Shown here: positions 1 to 12,215 of the stretch, in pieces
Layout: every line of letters starts with the position of its first letter
Numbering within the stretch: the stretch's first letter is position 1
Source of the DNA: Ryuthela nishihirai
Taxonomy: Eukaryota; Arthropoda; Arachnida; Araneae; Heptathelidae
Direction: 5' to 3'
Assembly: GCA_038380435.1 (NCBI GenBank)
Contig: JAWZYU010000028.1
Location: 23,358,201 to 23,422,200 of the forward strand
Length of the DNA stretch: 64,000 bases
Program-made: the position numbers and the translations under genes
The notes under the pieces: generated by a model
What the model was told of the DNA's origin: nothing
What the model saw: the letters and a program-made list of their open reading frames with translations, nothing else
Database searches by the model: none

Positions 1-263
1 ACGGTCAGAAGGGGACACCGATGAGCTTGGAAAGGCCGCCGTCCGTCGGATGGGATGTTAAGCCGTGGCCCCGTGTGCGGGAGAGACATACCCTGTGAAC
101 GTTAAAGAACACGCTGGATGGTCTTGACGGGAGGCTACCATCCCAACAGCAGTTCCAGTGGATCCCCTCCCCCAACCTTCTGTGAGCCTTCGGGATCCAT
201 GTGACCTGGCCATTTAGACCATGGTGTGCAAAAAAGTGCCGCTCAGAGGTAAAACAACCCAAC
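1..263 (+). mobile_element. SINE-1, cut by the window edge
   Basis: Starts within the body at the window edge and continues to an AACCCAAC tail. Several substitutions against the reference copy. Confidence 0.9.
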
Positions 264-319
264 TGATTTAGACCATTATGAGAAAAAAAGTGCCATTCCG
301 AGGTAAAATAATCCAACCC
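264..319 (+). mobile_element. SINE-1 tail fragment
   Basis: A diverged repeat of the last roughly 55 bases of SINE-1 (ATTTAGACCAT to GAGGTAAAATAATCCAACCC) directly follows the copy at 1-263, so this copy has a partly duplicated 3' end. Confidence 0.65.
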
Positions 320-371
320 AGAAACAAAAGACAATTAGCAACTGTTGAACAACTGAGGTTCATCCCATTCA

Positions 372-455
372 GAGATATGGGATCCTTGTGATTTGACCAT
401 TTTACCCTGTTGAAGAGAAAAGTACCTTTGAGAGTCAAAACGACTGAACCTCACC
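372..455 (+). mobile_element. SINE-1 tail fragment, old
   Basis: The sequence GGATCCTTGTGATTTGACCA through GAGAGTCAAAACGACTGAAC aligns with the SINE-1 3' region at moderate identity. It is much older than the neighbour at 1-263. Confidence 0.5.
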
Positions 456-599
456 ATGTAAGGAAAAGTAGAGAATGAAATCTTTCTGAAACACGAAACA
501 AAATACCTTCGGCTTCCTTGTAAAAACCAATATTTATGCCTTTTAATAAAATACCAATATTTACGTGTAATAATACGGGTAAAAATCATTATTTACGCA

Positions 600-3200
600 T
601 ATTAAAGAAATAAAACAATTAAAGATCAGATACCAGTATTAATGGTAAATACCAAGTATTGAATATACTAAATAACCTATGAAAGTGTCCAAAAAGAAGA
701 CTCTCAATGTATTTTGTTTTCCCCTGCAGTTGCAAAAAAGACAATATCCTTTAATCTTCTTATATCATCATTTTGTTCTGGTACCAAGGTAGTTTACTAA
801 GCAAAATTTCAATTACATCTTAAAATGTTCTTTTGCGAAAAAACTCTTTTACCGACAATGAATTCAGATTTAAAAAAAAAACTTTTTCATTCCTAGAACC
901 CTAAGAATTGTGTGGCTATAAAGTATGTATTTTGCATCACTGATTTCCCTGGGGTTTTTTTTCCTAGATGGATCATTATTTGAGCCTAAGATGTTGCTGG
1001 CAGGCCATCCGATTAAAAAACAATTTTTTTATCATAAAAGTAATTTTTTTTCACAGTATTTTTAACCACATTATTACTGAAATAAAATATAAAAGTTTCG
1101 TTAGCAAGATTTAGTTTTCTCTGTTATTAATTTGGGGAATACCTTTAGATATGTCAAAATCATTTATATTTTGTCTGGTTATCTTAAGGTTTAAATGTTG
1201 AATAGGTTTTCGAAAAATGTTTTTGTCGTTAAAAGAGGAAATAAAACTTTTAGATGACGGTTGTTAACAACCGTCATCTAGAGGAAAAAAGCAAATCACA
1301 GGAAGTTTCATTTATGTATTTTTTTTTTACTTAATCTCCTTGAAAAAAGCATAACCGACGTTCCACTGAACCAATTTCCTCTCCCAAATAATCAAATAAA
1401 AATTATCTAATAGTCATCGAGTCTCACTTTGGAACTCGTGATGAACATCATTTTCAACTCCTCGATCGTTTCAATTTTTTACGAGAAAATTCGGGAATAA
1501 TTCTGTGGAATGATTTTCAAAATATTTACTTCAAAGTTCAAATTAAAACGATGAAGACATGGTGTTATCTCCAAGGTTAAAGTCATTTATCGAACTTATT
1601 ATTTATCGATAAAGAAATTATTTTCAAAATGGGTCATTGTTGTTCAGAATTGAACATAATAACCTGAAAAATATAATGACAGGTTTTTAGTGTTTACAGC
1701 AAAAGCCCAAGAACTCAGGGTTGGGTAGGTTATTAACGTTTATTATTTACAGGGTTGTGTTCAGATTTAAAAAATGATTTTGATTTATTAGGATTCGCTA
1801 AGTACTGTCTTTAAGAAGCCAGAATTCCCTTTTTTCGAAAAACGAATTGCCATCGCCTCTTTGCACCAGTCTTGGCAATTCTCTTTGAAAGAATATCATC
1901 TCATATAAGGAGCACAGGTAAATATATATGATGACAAGGCTCACTCGTTCCGCCTAAAGCATTCTCAGTATAGGGAAATACCATATTCACCACTATCTAC
2001 GGTCAGGGGCAAGACAGTAACATATAGATACAGCTCATCCCCCTACCTACCTAATGGCGAGCAGTACTATAGGACTAAAGCTCATCCATCGGTCAAAACC
2101 TAAATTTAATTTGCGCCCTGGTTAGCCACAAACAAAAAAAAGGATATATATGCAAGTTGCCTCGGCATATATAAAAAAAGGACCTATAAACAAGGATATA
2201 TAGATCCAAGTTGCCTCGGCTCCCTTGGCTTTGACTCTTAGTCGGGCCCTACTGTCGAGGCCCTGTCCAACATGACCAGATCAAGTCAGTCAGCAGGGTC
2301 CTCAACTTCTGAGATGGAAGTCTTAGCCTGTCCAACCGATCAGCATAGCCTTCGACTTCAATGATCCCTTAAGCCCACCCTCGACAGGTGATCCTGTATC
2401 CGGGGGGGGGGGGGGGGGGGGTATAAGGAGTACAGCAAGCTGATGCAAAATAATTTACACATGCGCAGTTCAGCTGTCATAGTGAAAAAATTATTTTTCG
2501 AAGGTGTTTCTAGCCTCTGCCCCTTTCCATTGCTTTACACGTTTTGAATAAGGTCGAAAGCATAACAATATGCTCAGTACTAGCAATTTTTCACATTGTC
2601 CGAAATATGTGAAGTAAAACTGAATGAGGTGTATAGTCAGGCAGTTTGAGGTCTGTCACAGTCATTTTAGTCCAAATAGGAAATAAACGTCTTTTCAGGA
2701 GGGTTTTTACACTTTTCATTGAAATTTTCAACAATGTGATATGTGTGTGAATTCTTCAACTCCATTACAGTGGCGATCGAGACTGATGCCATTAGAAAAA
2801 CAGAAAAATAACTGACTTCTCAACAGATATAAACGCTTAGAAATAATCCAAAGTTTCTTCTGATGCCGTGCTTCAGCTCTACGGCAATCCTGTGCAGTCT
2901 ACATTGTGCTGAAGTGAAAGAGGGATCAGGTATTTCTTTATTTCGAGATGCCTTTAAATTATATAGGTGTCAGCATTCAAAATAGCCTCTCTTTGGAATG
3001 TGTAGATCAGGGACGATCAACCAATAGCCTACAAGTCAAATAAGGAGCACCACGACATTTAATATACCGCCCCTGCACAGTCAGAATGGTGCTCAAAAAG
3101 CGATTTGTTTATGTATGTCAGCGGTCCTCAATCCTATTTATTCATTTTTCATGTGGTTATCAGTTATTATAGTTACATGATAATGTTATTGCCCAACGAA
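600..3200. other. No gene seen; AT-rich DNA
   Basis: AT-rich, with many stops in every frame. It contains a 30-base perfect palindrome at 1251-1280, a local duplication of a GGATATATA...AAGTTGCCTCGGC segment near 2142-2168 and 2194-2220, a more GC-rich block at 2220-2400, and a pure G run at about 2402-2420. No exon with neurexin-like sequence could be found here. Confidence 0.5.
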
Positions 3201-3580
3201 GTGGACGGGGTGGCTCACTTAGTAATGTGCCAAGCTCTTTATCTGCAGTTCTTAGGTTTGAGTCTCAACTGTGCCATCTTTGAGATTTATCTCCCTTATC
3301 CCCTATCCTCTGTCAAAAATGGGCACATCGATTGGCTTATGGAATGAAAAGCAATCGGTATGTATGCAGTAGTATCCTACCCTGTGCACGTTAAAGAACA
3401 TGCTGGGTGGCCTTGGGGGATGCTTTCAACTGTATACTAACAGCTATCCAATGGGTTCCCTTCCACCCAATATTCTCCGAGCACTTGGGGTCCTTGTGAC
3501 CTGGCCATTTAGCCCACTGTGTGCAAAAAATTACCTCTGAGCGACTACCCTGCCGCTCAGCGGTAAAACAACCCACCCCA
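3201..3580 (+). mobile_element. SINE-1, full-length but old
   Basis: Diverged head (GGGGTGGCTCACTTAG, B box GGTTTGAGTCTC), body with CCCTGTGCACGTTAAAGAAC, and tail AAAACAACCCACCCC. It lies in the last neurexin intron, less than 300 bases before the exon. Confidence 0.75.
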
Positions 3581-3872
3581 ACTAAGGATAGAGTTCGTAG
3601 TTAATCCAAATACGGTCTAACAGATTCCACACCCAATAAAGTATATGAAGACTCTTTAGTGCAGGGTTATCACAAGATTTATAGTAACGCTGATGAATTT
3701 AAAACCATCAAGAACATTAATTTATAAAATATCACTCAAGATAAAAAAAGGGTCATCACTACTATATAAACTCATGCTTTAATGCATAATAAACTAGGTT
3801 TAGCACCCTATATTTTCTGCTTATCTATGTTTGCTGTTTCTTTTCAAATTCTCAAAGCCCATTCTCTTTCAG

Positions 3873-4636
3873 GAGATGACCTCATCAGCCCTGTTTACAT
3901 TCCCCCCACTCCAAAGCCACAGCCACGGACGACTCCCGAGCCATATCGCGCCAGCTACACCCCAGGCAGGTCACTCCCTGGTGGAATGGAAGATACCACC
4001 TGTGACGATGAAGAAGATTGCGTCGATGGATCAGGACTGGGAGAGTTGGTCTTCACAGGTTCTACAGAGGGAGGCACTTACCACAAGCCTGATGACCTGA
4101 TGACCTCTTCTTCCCGATTTCCCGACGAAGTGAGGACCACTCCGGCACCTCCACCACCACCTCCTGTCCCAACGACGGTGTACAAACGACCCCCCGACCT
4201 CCCTCGGCCAGTGTTCACACAGAAGCCAGTTACTACAACGGTATTTCCACCCTTACGGATGGGGTCAACAACACGTACACCTCCTTCTATGAATAGGGTG
4301 CCCATCCCCGAAATGCCTGTGACAGACCGAGAGAGGCAGAAACCACTGCCCAAGTCCAAGAGCTCGGCAGACAACACAGCCATGGTGATCGGCATCATCG
4401 CTGGCGTTCTCATTGTGATCGTGATCGTAGCTCTTGTGGTCTATCGTGTCAGGAGCTGGACGGCCGGCGGGTACAAAGTAGATGAGAGCAACAAGCGATA
4501 CCATTTTCCTCCAGCTTCAGCGAGCCCTGTACCCTACCAGCCACCTCATATGAATGGTTCGGTAAAGACTGCAGACAAAATGGCCAAGGCACCCAAGAAG
4601 AAAGACGTCAAGGATTTGAAAGAGTGGTATGTGTAG
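3873..4636 (+). CDS. Nrx-1: Neurexin, last coding exon (3' partial gene)
   Basis: Neurexins are presynaptic adhesion receptors; this exon supplies the end of the extracellular stalk, the membrane span and the cytoplasmic tail. A pyrimidine-rich tract and AG at 3871-3872 give the acceptor, and the first two exon bases complete a split Gly codon. The roughly 253 codons begin GDDLISPVYIPP, then a Pro/Thr-rich mucin-like stalk with an acidic patch (CDDEEDCVDGSG). The membrane span is about 4379-4444 (AMVIGIIAGVLIVIVIVALVVY), followed by a basic stop-transfer and GGYKVDESNKRY, which matches the neurexin juxtamembrane protein-4.1 binding region. A Lys-rich stretch ends in KEWYV, a class II PDZ ligand as in arthropod neurexins (vertebrates end EYYV). 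Syndecans end EFYA and Nrx-IV/Caspr tails differ, so neurexin is preferred. The LNS and EGF exons must lie outside the window or further upstream; I found none in 1-3872. The ATG at 3782 is intronic and not the start. Confidence 0.88.
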
Positions 4637-5179
4637 TGTTAAGAAGTCACAAACGGGTGTTGCTGTCTCTCAGAGGCGGCTCCCTCGTGGACCCCCGAAC
4701 TGCAGGGAGAAAGCAGGACTCCTGTCAATGAATTGCATTGGGGGAACAGAGGGATGGGGTCGCACCACAAGTAAAAGTGGCAGGGACACGCCGCAGTTAG
4801 GAGTAGGTAGGCTATGGGCACCACCCACTTGGGTCTACAGATGCCACTCCAGGTCCAAAACTGCGTTAAGCGGCCTACAGTGTGAACACTAGTGTTGTGT
4901 AATGGACTTCTTCCTGAGCCATGATTTAAATTTCGATACTAGCAGTGCTGACAGTGGTGGTGGCCCTACCCAACTCGTTCTATGCTGATGGCATACACAA
5001 CTAGTGCCAGTGTTAGTGGAAACTTGGCCTCACTACAAACTGCAGTGTTATTTTGAAATGGGAGCTAACACACCAACACACTACACTGTGACCAACTGCA
5101 CCATCGCCAAGCCCCCTGCCCCATCTGCATTCCCCACCCTGTAAGAAGGTAGTGATGGTATATTCCCTCCAAAAATTTG

Positions 5180-5620
5180 CGCTTCGGGAAATTAGCATTT
5201 GGGTATGTAAAATGTGCCCAAATTTAGCATTGAGGTAAGTAACTCAAAGTTAGCATTTGGGTACATGAGACGTACCCAAAATTAGCATTCGATTAGGTAA
5301 GAAGTACAGTCGCTCAAAAAAATATCCGAACATTACGGTTGATTACAGAATTCAGAAAAAATATCTGGAAACGATTTTTTTAGAAAGTGATCTGGCAACC
5401 TTCGTGTCACGTGACACGAAGGTTGCCAGATCACTGATTTCTAAAAAAATCGTTGCCAGATATTTTTTCTGAATTCTGTAATCAACCGTAATGTTCGGAT
5501 ACTTTTTTGAGTGACTGTACCAAAGACAAACATTTCTACGAGATGTACCCAAAGTTAGCTTTCGAGTATGTAAAACGTTCACCAAGTTAGCAAAGGAGTA
5601 TATAAGTTGTGCTCATGTTA
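5180..5620 (+). repeat. Diverged 26-37 bp tandem array, split by a MITE
   Basis: Units begin TTAGCATT(T)GGGTA and run through a GTRCCCAAA-like end. Copies start near 5189, 5226, 5253 and 5282, then 5549 and 5586 after the palindromic MITE at 5307-5517. Units vary too much for a recent expansion. Confidence 0.6.
5307..5517. mobile_element. Palindromic MITE (Pal-1), complete
   Basis: A 211 bp element that is an almost perfect inverted repeat from end to end. The termini are CAGTCGCTCAAAAAAATATC and its complement ending GACTG, and TA duplications lie at 5305-5306 and 5518-5519. The TA target and termini place it with Tc1/mariner-derived MITEs. The centre is GTGTCACGTGACAC, so a transcript could fold into one long hairpin. 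It has no coding capacity. Confidence 0.88.
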
Positions 5621-5639
5621 ACACTGATATAAATTCTGT

Positions 5640-7282
5640 ATATATAAATATACCAGCAAAATTAATATTCTGGTACCTGATGATACCTTTCAGGCTTAAA
5701 AGATATCGTGAGTTTTTAATGATATCTGAAGCCTCATAAATACCTCTTAAGAACCTGTAGAGCCTTGAAGATTGTCTTGAAAGACATTAATAAGATATAT
5801 TTGTCTTGAAAGGCATGCATATATTAACGATAAAACTTGCCTCAGGGCACTTGTATTTTAGTGTGTGTTACAAAAAAAGTTCTTTAAAATAAGTTTCGCT
5901 TTCAGAGTGAATTCTTCAAAATTCAAGAAAGCATTTCACTCAATATATACAATTAGCTGAACTTCAAACAAAATTAAACTTAACAGTTTTTGTTCATCAC
6001 TGAAATAAAACTTCTACTTAGCTTTGCATATACATTCTATGTATATATATATAGAAATATTTGAATTGCATAGGCATAAACGTTAAAATTAAGACTCCAG
6101 TCAAATCTATACTTACAATTATAAATACGTGTAAAGACATCAAATATATTTCTGTCATCTGTTTAAGCCACAAATTCTCAAATCGTTAGTTAGTGCACTG
6201 ATTGTTAAACGTTAATTTTTTAGAGGCTATATTTTATACAACTATGTGTGTTCAAACTTCTACATGCTTTCGTATGTAAAAAAATGACCAAAAGCTTTAT
6301 ATTAAAAGAAGAAAAACCCTTTTTTATTCTAGCCTATTTTAGGTAAAATCTAAACGTTGAAGCAGTTCGCTGAATGAAGTCTGTAACAGATATTTCCACG
6401 GCATGCATGTCCACGAATATTTGCTTTTAGTAGTGTAAAGGTATAAGTCTGATATCGTCAATATGTTCTGATTGCAGTGTGGATAGCATTTTCGTTCTAT
6501 GAACTGTACTTTTCTATACTCATTCCCTTCGAAAGAAATCAGTCTCCTTCTCAAAGGACTTTCCTCGTTCAAACTAAACGAACAACAACATCATGTCTCC
6601 TCTCAAGCCCAAGTTGTGGAAATGATTCAACATTAACGCTACTTTTACGCAGACAGTTTGGCTGCTTATATTCCACGGAGAATCCAGAGCATTTCTTCTA
6701 ATACATCGCAGAGCAGTGGTTCAGGAAATCAATAGAATTATGTGTTCTCTGTGGAGTCTTGGACAACTTCTCTAAATTAGATTATTGGTGTCATATTTGC
6801 ATTTTCGATCGCATACGATGCTCAAGAAGATTTATTGAGCTATTAGAGGTTATCAGTGCAGCATCTTCCTACTTTTATCACTGTAAATTAGTCCATAATT
6901 TCTCTGGAAATTAGACTCTTGTTTTGGAGAATGAAGCATGTGATAATAGCAGATGAGATCACATTAAACTATTGACGAACTAAAGATGTTCATGACACTT
7001 CAGGTTAAATCATATTGCGCATCAATTGGTACCTTTGGTGCCATGTTTCAGCAGTCCACTCACCTGCAGAGGTTCGAGGCTGAACCTTTGATTACTCTCA
7101 GTTTTGAGGTCTCCTCCGCTTGCTCATGTCCTCCCCCAGGTGAGGATGAAGAGGCCACCAGCAGTACGTGCACCACGTGCAAGCATAGGTTTATTGGATG
7201 AAGCGCTTTGTGGGATCCAAGGGCACAACAGTCAGACTCTGAGCATGTTGAAGGGCACGAGTAGTAAGAAGTTCCATCTGCA
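5640..7282. other. No gene seen; AT-rich DNA
   Basis: Apart from the AATAAA at 6004-6009 I see no feature. Short open frames here have no recognisable protein character. Confidence 0.5.
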
Positions 7283-7372
7283 CAGTGGCTATCCTTTACT
7301 GGGCCTTGGGGGTCCTTATGACCTGGTCATTTAGCCCGATATGCTACAAAAGACAATTCAGAGTGGCCGCCC
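7283..7372 (+). mobile_element. SINE-1 3' fragment, old
   Basis: GGGCCTTGGGGGTCCTTATG, ACCTGGTCATTTAGCCC and a following TGCTACAAAAG segment match the SINE-1 3' part. The tail is lost. Confidence 0.6.
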
Positions 7373-7379
7373 AAAGATC

Positions 7380-10190
7380 TTACGAGGCTTGAACTCATTG
7401 AGGTGAAAGGGGAGAATTTAAGATCTCAGGAATAATATTTTTATGATCCGCAAGTCATAGGCAGAATGCGGCTGAAAAGTGTGGTGATGAACGAAGCCAT
7501 TCATGGTGTAGTGATCGAATGTTTTCCAACATTCCTTATGAATTCGGGAACGATTTTAGTGTTACTCTTAATTGTTATCGAGACGAGATTTAATTTTTCG
7601 TGTATTTCTCTGTTAAAATGAACCTTCCCCAAATTGGCTGATGCTCTTAAAAAGCTTTTCATTTCTGATTTATGAGGTAGCAAAAGAAAGTGCAAGAAAA
7701 CAAAACCACATTAGCTGAATTCCTTCCGAACTCTACTTTCGCTAGCATAATTTTAGTTCCGAATCGCCTTCCCCCCACATTGCCATGGAATGATAACAAA
7801 CTATCTCTAACCATTATTTATTTCAAAAAATATATAAATAATGATTATTCAAATCACCTGATATTTCTGTATCTCGAGCAACGGCTTTTGAAACTTTCAC
7901 GCAAATAACTAACACACCAGAGCCATCTGTGAATAGTTTTTGTTTTTCAGTTTCGTGGGTCTCGTGGGCGGGGGAATGAAGATGGGGCCCGTCACTCACA
8001 CCTCCACATGACGTAACAGTTGCTCCCCATCCGTGGACTCGAGTGTCGACAGCTTCTTGCCTCAAATCTCCGGAAACATCATGGGACGGACACAATGGGA
8101 CGGACAATCTCGTGCCTACAGTCTGCACTGCCCTCGGACCTCTTCGCCAAGCTTACACACTGCAGGAGAGACAAGAATTATTTATACAAAAAGTGTTAGA
8201 ATTATCACTAGGTCTGAGACTGACAGACCTTGTATTTATGAGAGAAAAAAAAAGGTATGTGTATGGTTGTAAAGGAGGTGTATTTAGCGATAGAAAGGTG
8301 CAATATGTGAAAATAGAAAAGGTGATGATAGTTAAGAAATAGCCTTGAAAAAAAGTAATGAATGATAAGAGAGACTGTAAAAAATAGATAAAAACAGAAA
8401 TTTAATTAACGTGTTATGTGCAAGGTATTCCGGCTGATTTAAAATCAGTAAGATATCTGTGAGGAATTAGTGTTTTGGTTTAGTGTTCTTGCGTTTTCTA
8501 CTTCAACAATAAATGTAATGAGTGACCCACTTTTGTTGATTTTAAGACACACGTGACTTTCGATCATCGATTCCTGAAAAGAAGAAAAATGGTTTGTCTG
8601 CATGTTGAAGTAAGGTGACATGATAAGGTGAAGTGGCAAAATTAAAGAGTGATTAGGTTAAACAGTAAATTCGAAATTCTAACTGTTTGTGTCTTCCCTT
8701 TTACCAATGAAAAGGAAATGCCTCTTTTTACGTTTAAGATAGAAAGTTTTTTAAAACATTCTAAAACTTTAAATCAAAATGTGCAAATTAATTTTAAAAT
8801 TCAGTATTCTGAAAAAATAATGCGAAGACAGACGTAATTTCAATTTTAGGACCCCAAGACACAGATTAAAATGAAGTAAAAGAATTAAATAAAAATATGT
8901 ATTCATGCAAGTTTTATTTTACTTTTAAAAATTAACAAAATATAAAATTTTATATTTATTTCATATACTATACACGCAAAAATATAAAGAATTCTTGAAT
9001 CAATGACATTTAAATAATATTCCATTTACATTTTACTACATTAAAAATATAAATTCCTCGCCATCGTTGTGCCTTTGCACCCTTTATTTTTAGTACAATT
9101 CTAAGACCAATGTCTAATTCCTCGAGAATCAATTTTTCAAAGGTTTATGAGTGCAGTTTACACTTCGAGATTGTTTCGGTTAATTTTTAATATAAAATTT
9201 AATTTAGAAAATTAGTTGGATTGTTTTCTTTGGAGTTTGACACATGTGACTAAGAGGGGAAAATGTACAGACGTCTAAATCTAGGTGCAGACGAAAAAAA
9301 AATTAATTTTCACTTTTATGGGTGGCAGCACTAACATAGTAAAGAAAATTTTGAGCCTAAAAAGTAACAACTTATTTACGCATAATTTGGTAAAAAAAGG
9401 GATAGAGAAATCTGAATTTTTAAAATAGTCGTTTTAAATTCTTTACACCTGGAATCTGGGTAAATTAACCAATTTAAAAATGTGCCCTTTAAAAATTACC
9501 ATAATTTCGCATCTTAGGACCTAGATTGATAAACCCGATTCGTGGCTATAGATGATGGGGCGGAACTTGAAAAATGAGTCATGTAGAAATCTGGGTTTTA
9601 CAATGATTATTGTGCGAAATACTTCTATGCTGTATTACTTACCATGAAAGATATGTAGAATTTCAGAAAGATCTACGAACATCTGAAAGACTATTTTCTG
9701 TCTTCTTTTACTTGGTTTTGTTTTAAAGATTTATACGAGACTTTGAAGTAAGCGCAAATTACTCTTTGCAATTTCAAAAACTTGCTCTGCATAATTCAGG
9801 AATCATACCTTCGAAAACGTTGGCGATTAGTTTGCAAATAGAAGTTCATATATAGAGATATGTTTAAGTGAGACTCCACTAATTTTTTTTTTCGGTGATG
9901 TATATCAGTTACTATACCCATCAATTGCTCTTCCTTTCATATTAATGTAATTTATGTAGGGAAAATATTGGGGGAAGGATTGCGTTAAGTAAGGAACATT
10001 TTAAGGAAAAAGGAGAAAACTGAAATAAAAGGGGAGGGAGATTACAGTTTGGAATGGGAAAAAACTTCTCTTTCAATCTAAATATAGAAAATAAATCTTT
10101 GGCAGTTTTAATTTCTGGCTTTTTTTTTTGATACTGAATGAAAAAAATTCATATGATTTTTGTAGAAAATAAAAGCAAATTTTGACATCT
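7380..10190. other. No gene seen; AT-rich DNA
   Basis: Very AT-rich, especially 8640-10180, with no coding signal, RNA gene or recognisable transposon. Confidence 0.5.
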
Positions 10191-10202
10191 AATTATTTGA
10201 AG

Positions 10203-10592
10203 TTGGGTTGGGTTGTTTTACCTCTGAGCGGCACTTTTTTTGCACACCATGGACTAAATGACCAGGTCACATGGACCCCGAAGGCTCAGAGAAGGTTGGG
10301 GGAGGGGACCCACTGGAACATCTGTTGGGAGACAGATGGTAGCCTCCCGTCAAGGCCATCCAGCGTGTTCTTTAACGTGTTACAGGGTATGTCTCTCCCA
10401 CACACGGATCCACGGCTTAACGTCCCATCCGACGGACGGCGGCCTTTCCAAGCCCATCGGTGTCCCCTACTGACCGTGGGCAGGGCGGGGAATTTTGCGG
10501 AGATAAATCTCAACGCTGACCCAGCTGGGACTCGAACTTGTGAACTACATATTACGAGCCTGGCGCGCTACCGACTGAGCCACCCCCGCCCC
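10203..10592 (-). mobile_element. SINE-1, full length
   Basis: Complete 390 bp copy, head at the right. A perfect 12-base duplication AATTATTTGAAG lies at 10191-10202 and 10593-10604. The anticodon-region sequence differs slightly from the reference. Confidence 0.93.
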
Positions 10593-10604
10593 AATTATTT
10601 GAAG

Positions 10605-11148
10605 ACTAGAGACCCAAGAATGAAAGGAAATTAAAAGTGAAGGGCTGCGACGGAAGGAAGAATTATTTTTATTATGTCTCAATTTCAGATCTAAGAGTAA
10701 TGAATTTAGTTCTGCATTACAAATGGCATTAACGAAGCGAAAAGTTTTCCTTCCCCCATCTGATTCTGAAAAAGCTTTCCCATCGGCACACTGAATGATA
10801 ACTTCTAAAATATTCCACATTTATCAGTTCTTAAAGCCATAAGCAAATAATTTTCTTTCAAAACATTTCGCATAACATTTCAATAAAAATAATATTTCTT
10901 ACTAACCATGATGTGCATCGATGAAATGGAAATTATTTAAATATTTCTTCGATGTTTACGGGATGGTAACTGAGACTTGTTAGTTGCAGTTTGGCAATGA
11001 ATGATCACATGAGAAAGATTTCTGTAACCCAGATTAGGTGACCCAAATGCAAACTATGAAACAAGCAAACCATTTATCCAATTTATGGCACTTTGTTGAG
11101 ATATCAAAGTGTGCCGAAACAAATGCCGTTTCTCTCAGGTTTTTCACC
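10605..11148. other. No gene seen
   Basis: AT-rich sequence with no supported feature. Confidence 0.4.
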
Positions 11149-11150
11149 TA

Positions 11151-11599
11151 CAGTCGCTCAAATATCCGCAAAATTCCCCGCCCTGCCCACGGTCAGTAGG
11201 GGACACTGATGGGCTTGGAAAAGCCGCCGTCCGTCGGATGGGACGTTAAGCCATGGCCCCGTGTGCGGGAGAGCCATACCCTGTGCACGTTAAAGAACAC
11301 GCTGGATGGCCTTGACGGGAGGCTACCATCTTTCTCCCAACAGCTGTTCCAGTGGGTCCCCTCCCCCAACCTTCTCTGAGCCTTCGGGGTCCATGTGACC
11401 TGGCCATTTAGCCCATGGTGTGCAAAAAAGTGCCGCTCAGAGGTAAAACAACCCAACAACCCAACTCGCTCAAATAAGTATCCGAACACTTTGGTTGATT
11501 ACAGAATTCAGAAAAAATATCTGGCAACGATTTTTTTTTTAGAAATTAGTGATCTGGCAACCTTCGTATCACGTGACACGACACTTTTTTGAGCGACTG
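11151..11599. mobile_element. Pal-1 MITE with a SINE-1 inside
   Basis: The left end starts CAGTCGCTCAAATA. A SINE-1 follows at 11165-11466, then the left arm resumes and most of the right arm is deleted, leaving ACTTTTTTGAGCGACTG. TA is present at both edges (11149-11150 and about 11600-11601). Confidence 0.75.
11165..11466 (+). mobile_element. SINE-1, 5'-truncated, inside Pal-1
   Basis: Lacks the tRNA head and starts at TCCGCAAAATTCCCC. The duplication CGCTCAAATA at 11155-11164 and 11467-11476 is MITE sequence, so the SINE came second. Confidence 0.92.
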
Positions 11600-11601
11600 T
11601 A

Positions 11602-11900
11602 GGTGGTCATATTATTTTGATACTAGATCGTGTGGGTTCACTCATGGAAATATTGAGCGTGTGCAGTTACCGTTCACAGCAAACTGGAGCGTGTGCAGTA
11701 ACTGCACACGCTCCAGTTTGCTGTGAACGGTAACTGGAGCGTGTACAGTTGCTGTACACGCGCCAGATATTTCTCCTGAATTCTGTAATCACGTGACACG
11801 AAGGTTGCCAGATCACTAATTTATAAAATCAATCATTGCCAGATATTTTTTCTGAATTCTGTAATCAACCATAGTGTTCGGATACTTTTTTGAGCGACTG
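11602..11900. mobile_element. Pal-1-related compound element with an internal hairpin
   Basis: Begins GGTGGTCATATTATTTTGAT, continues with an internal domain (GATCGTGTGGGTTCACTCAT and on) also found at 14.72-14.82 kb, and ends with a Pal-1 right arm GAGCGACTG next to TA at 11901-11902. The internal domain contains a perfect inverted repeat with 36-base arms (11664-11699 and 11701-11736). It could be a longer parent of Pal-1 or a chimera of two MITEs. Confidence 0.6.
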
Positions 11901-12215
11901 TACAAATGCAATTTATTCTGAAGATGGGGATGGTTCTGTAATCTGCAGCTTCACACTACTCTATCATCAAACTTTATAGGCAGAGTGTTTACAGCTGCAA
12001 TTAGACAACGTTGAATGAAATAATTCGATTAATGAATAACTTTGCCACGGTGGATAAAAATGAAAAAAAATATTCTTCTACTCCTTTGATTGCCTTCAAT
12101 TCTATGCCTTGTCGCCGATGCGCCATTAAACCCCAAACAAACAAACAAACAAACTTCAATTCTATCTTTATCGAGGAATCGCTTCTTTTATGGAACTTGT
12201 ATTCCACGAGATATA

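Larger units (their letters stand above)
4637..6010 (+). other. Probable neurexin 3' UTR
   Basis: The first roughly 500 bases after the stop are more GC-rich than the surroundings and contain no recognisable transposon, as expected of transcribed 3' UTR. The first AATAAA I see on this strand is at 6004-6009, but the interval also holds a tandem array and a palindromic MITE (5180-5620), so the true end could be earlier. No transcript evidence is available; the extent is an inference. Confidence 0.3.

Noticed and set aside
2402..2420. Pure G run as a regulatory quadruplex
   Set aside because: Similar G or C runs at 20.45, 21.2, 24.14, 53.1, 55.4 and 55.5 kb look like slippage or assembly-prone homopolymers; no context supports a function.
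3782..3872. ATG at 3782 as start of a single-exon membrane protein
   Set aside because: The first 30 codons read through a splice acceptor tract, and the family has large extracellular domains upstream.
4078..4413. 111-codon minus-strand frame over the neurexin exon
   Set aside because: It is the shadow of the GC-rich neurexin coding sequence; the + frame has domain-level similarity.
4372..4636. Syndecan instead of neurexin
   Set aside because: Syndecans end in EFYA with a conserved C1 region; this tail has GGYKVDESNKRY and EWYV.
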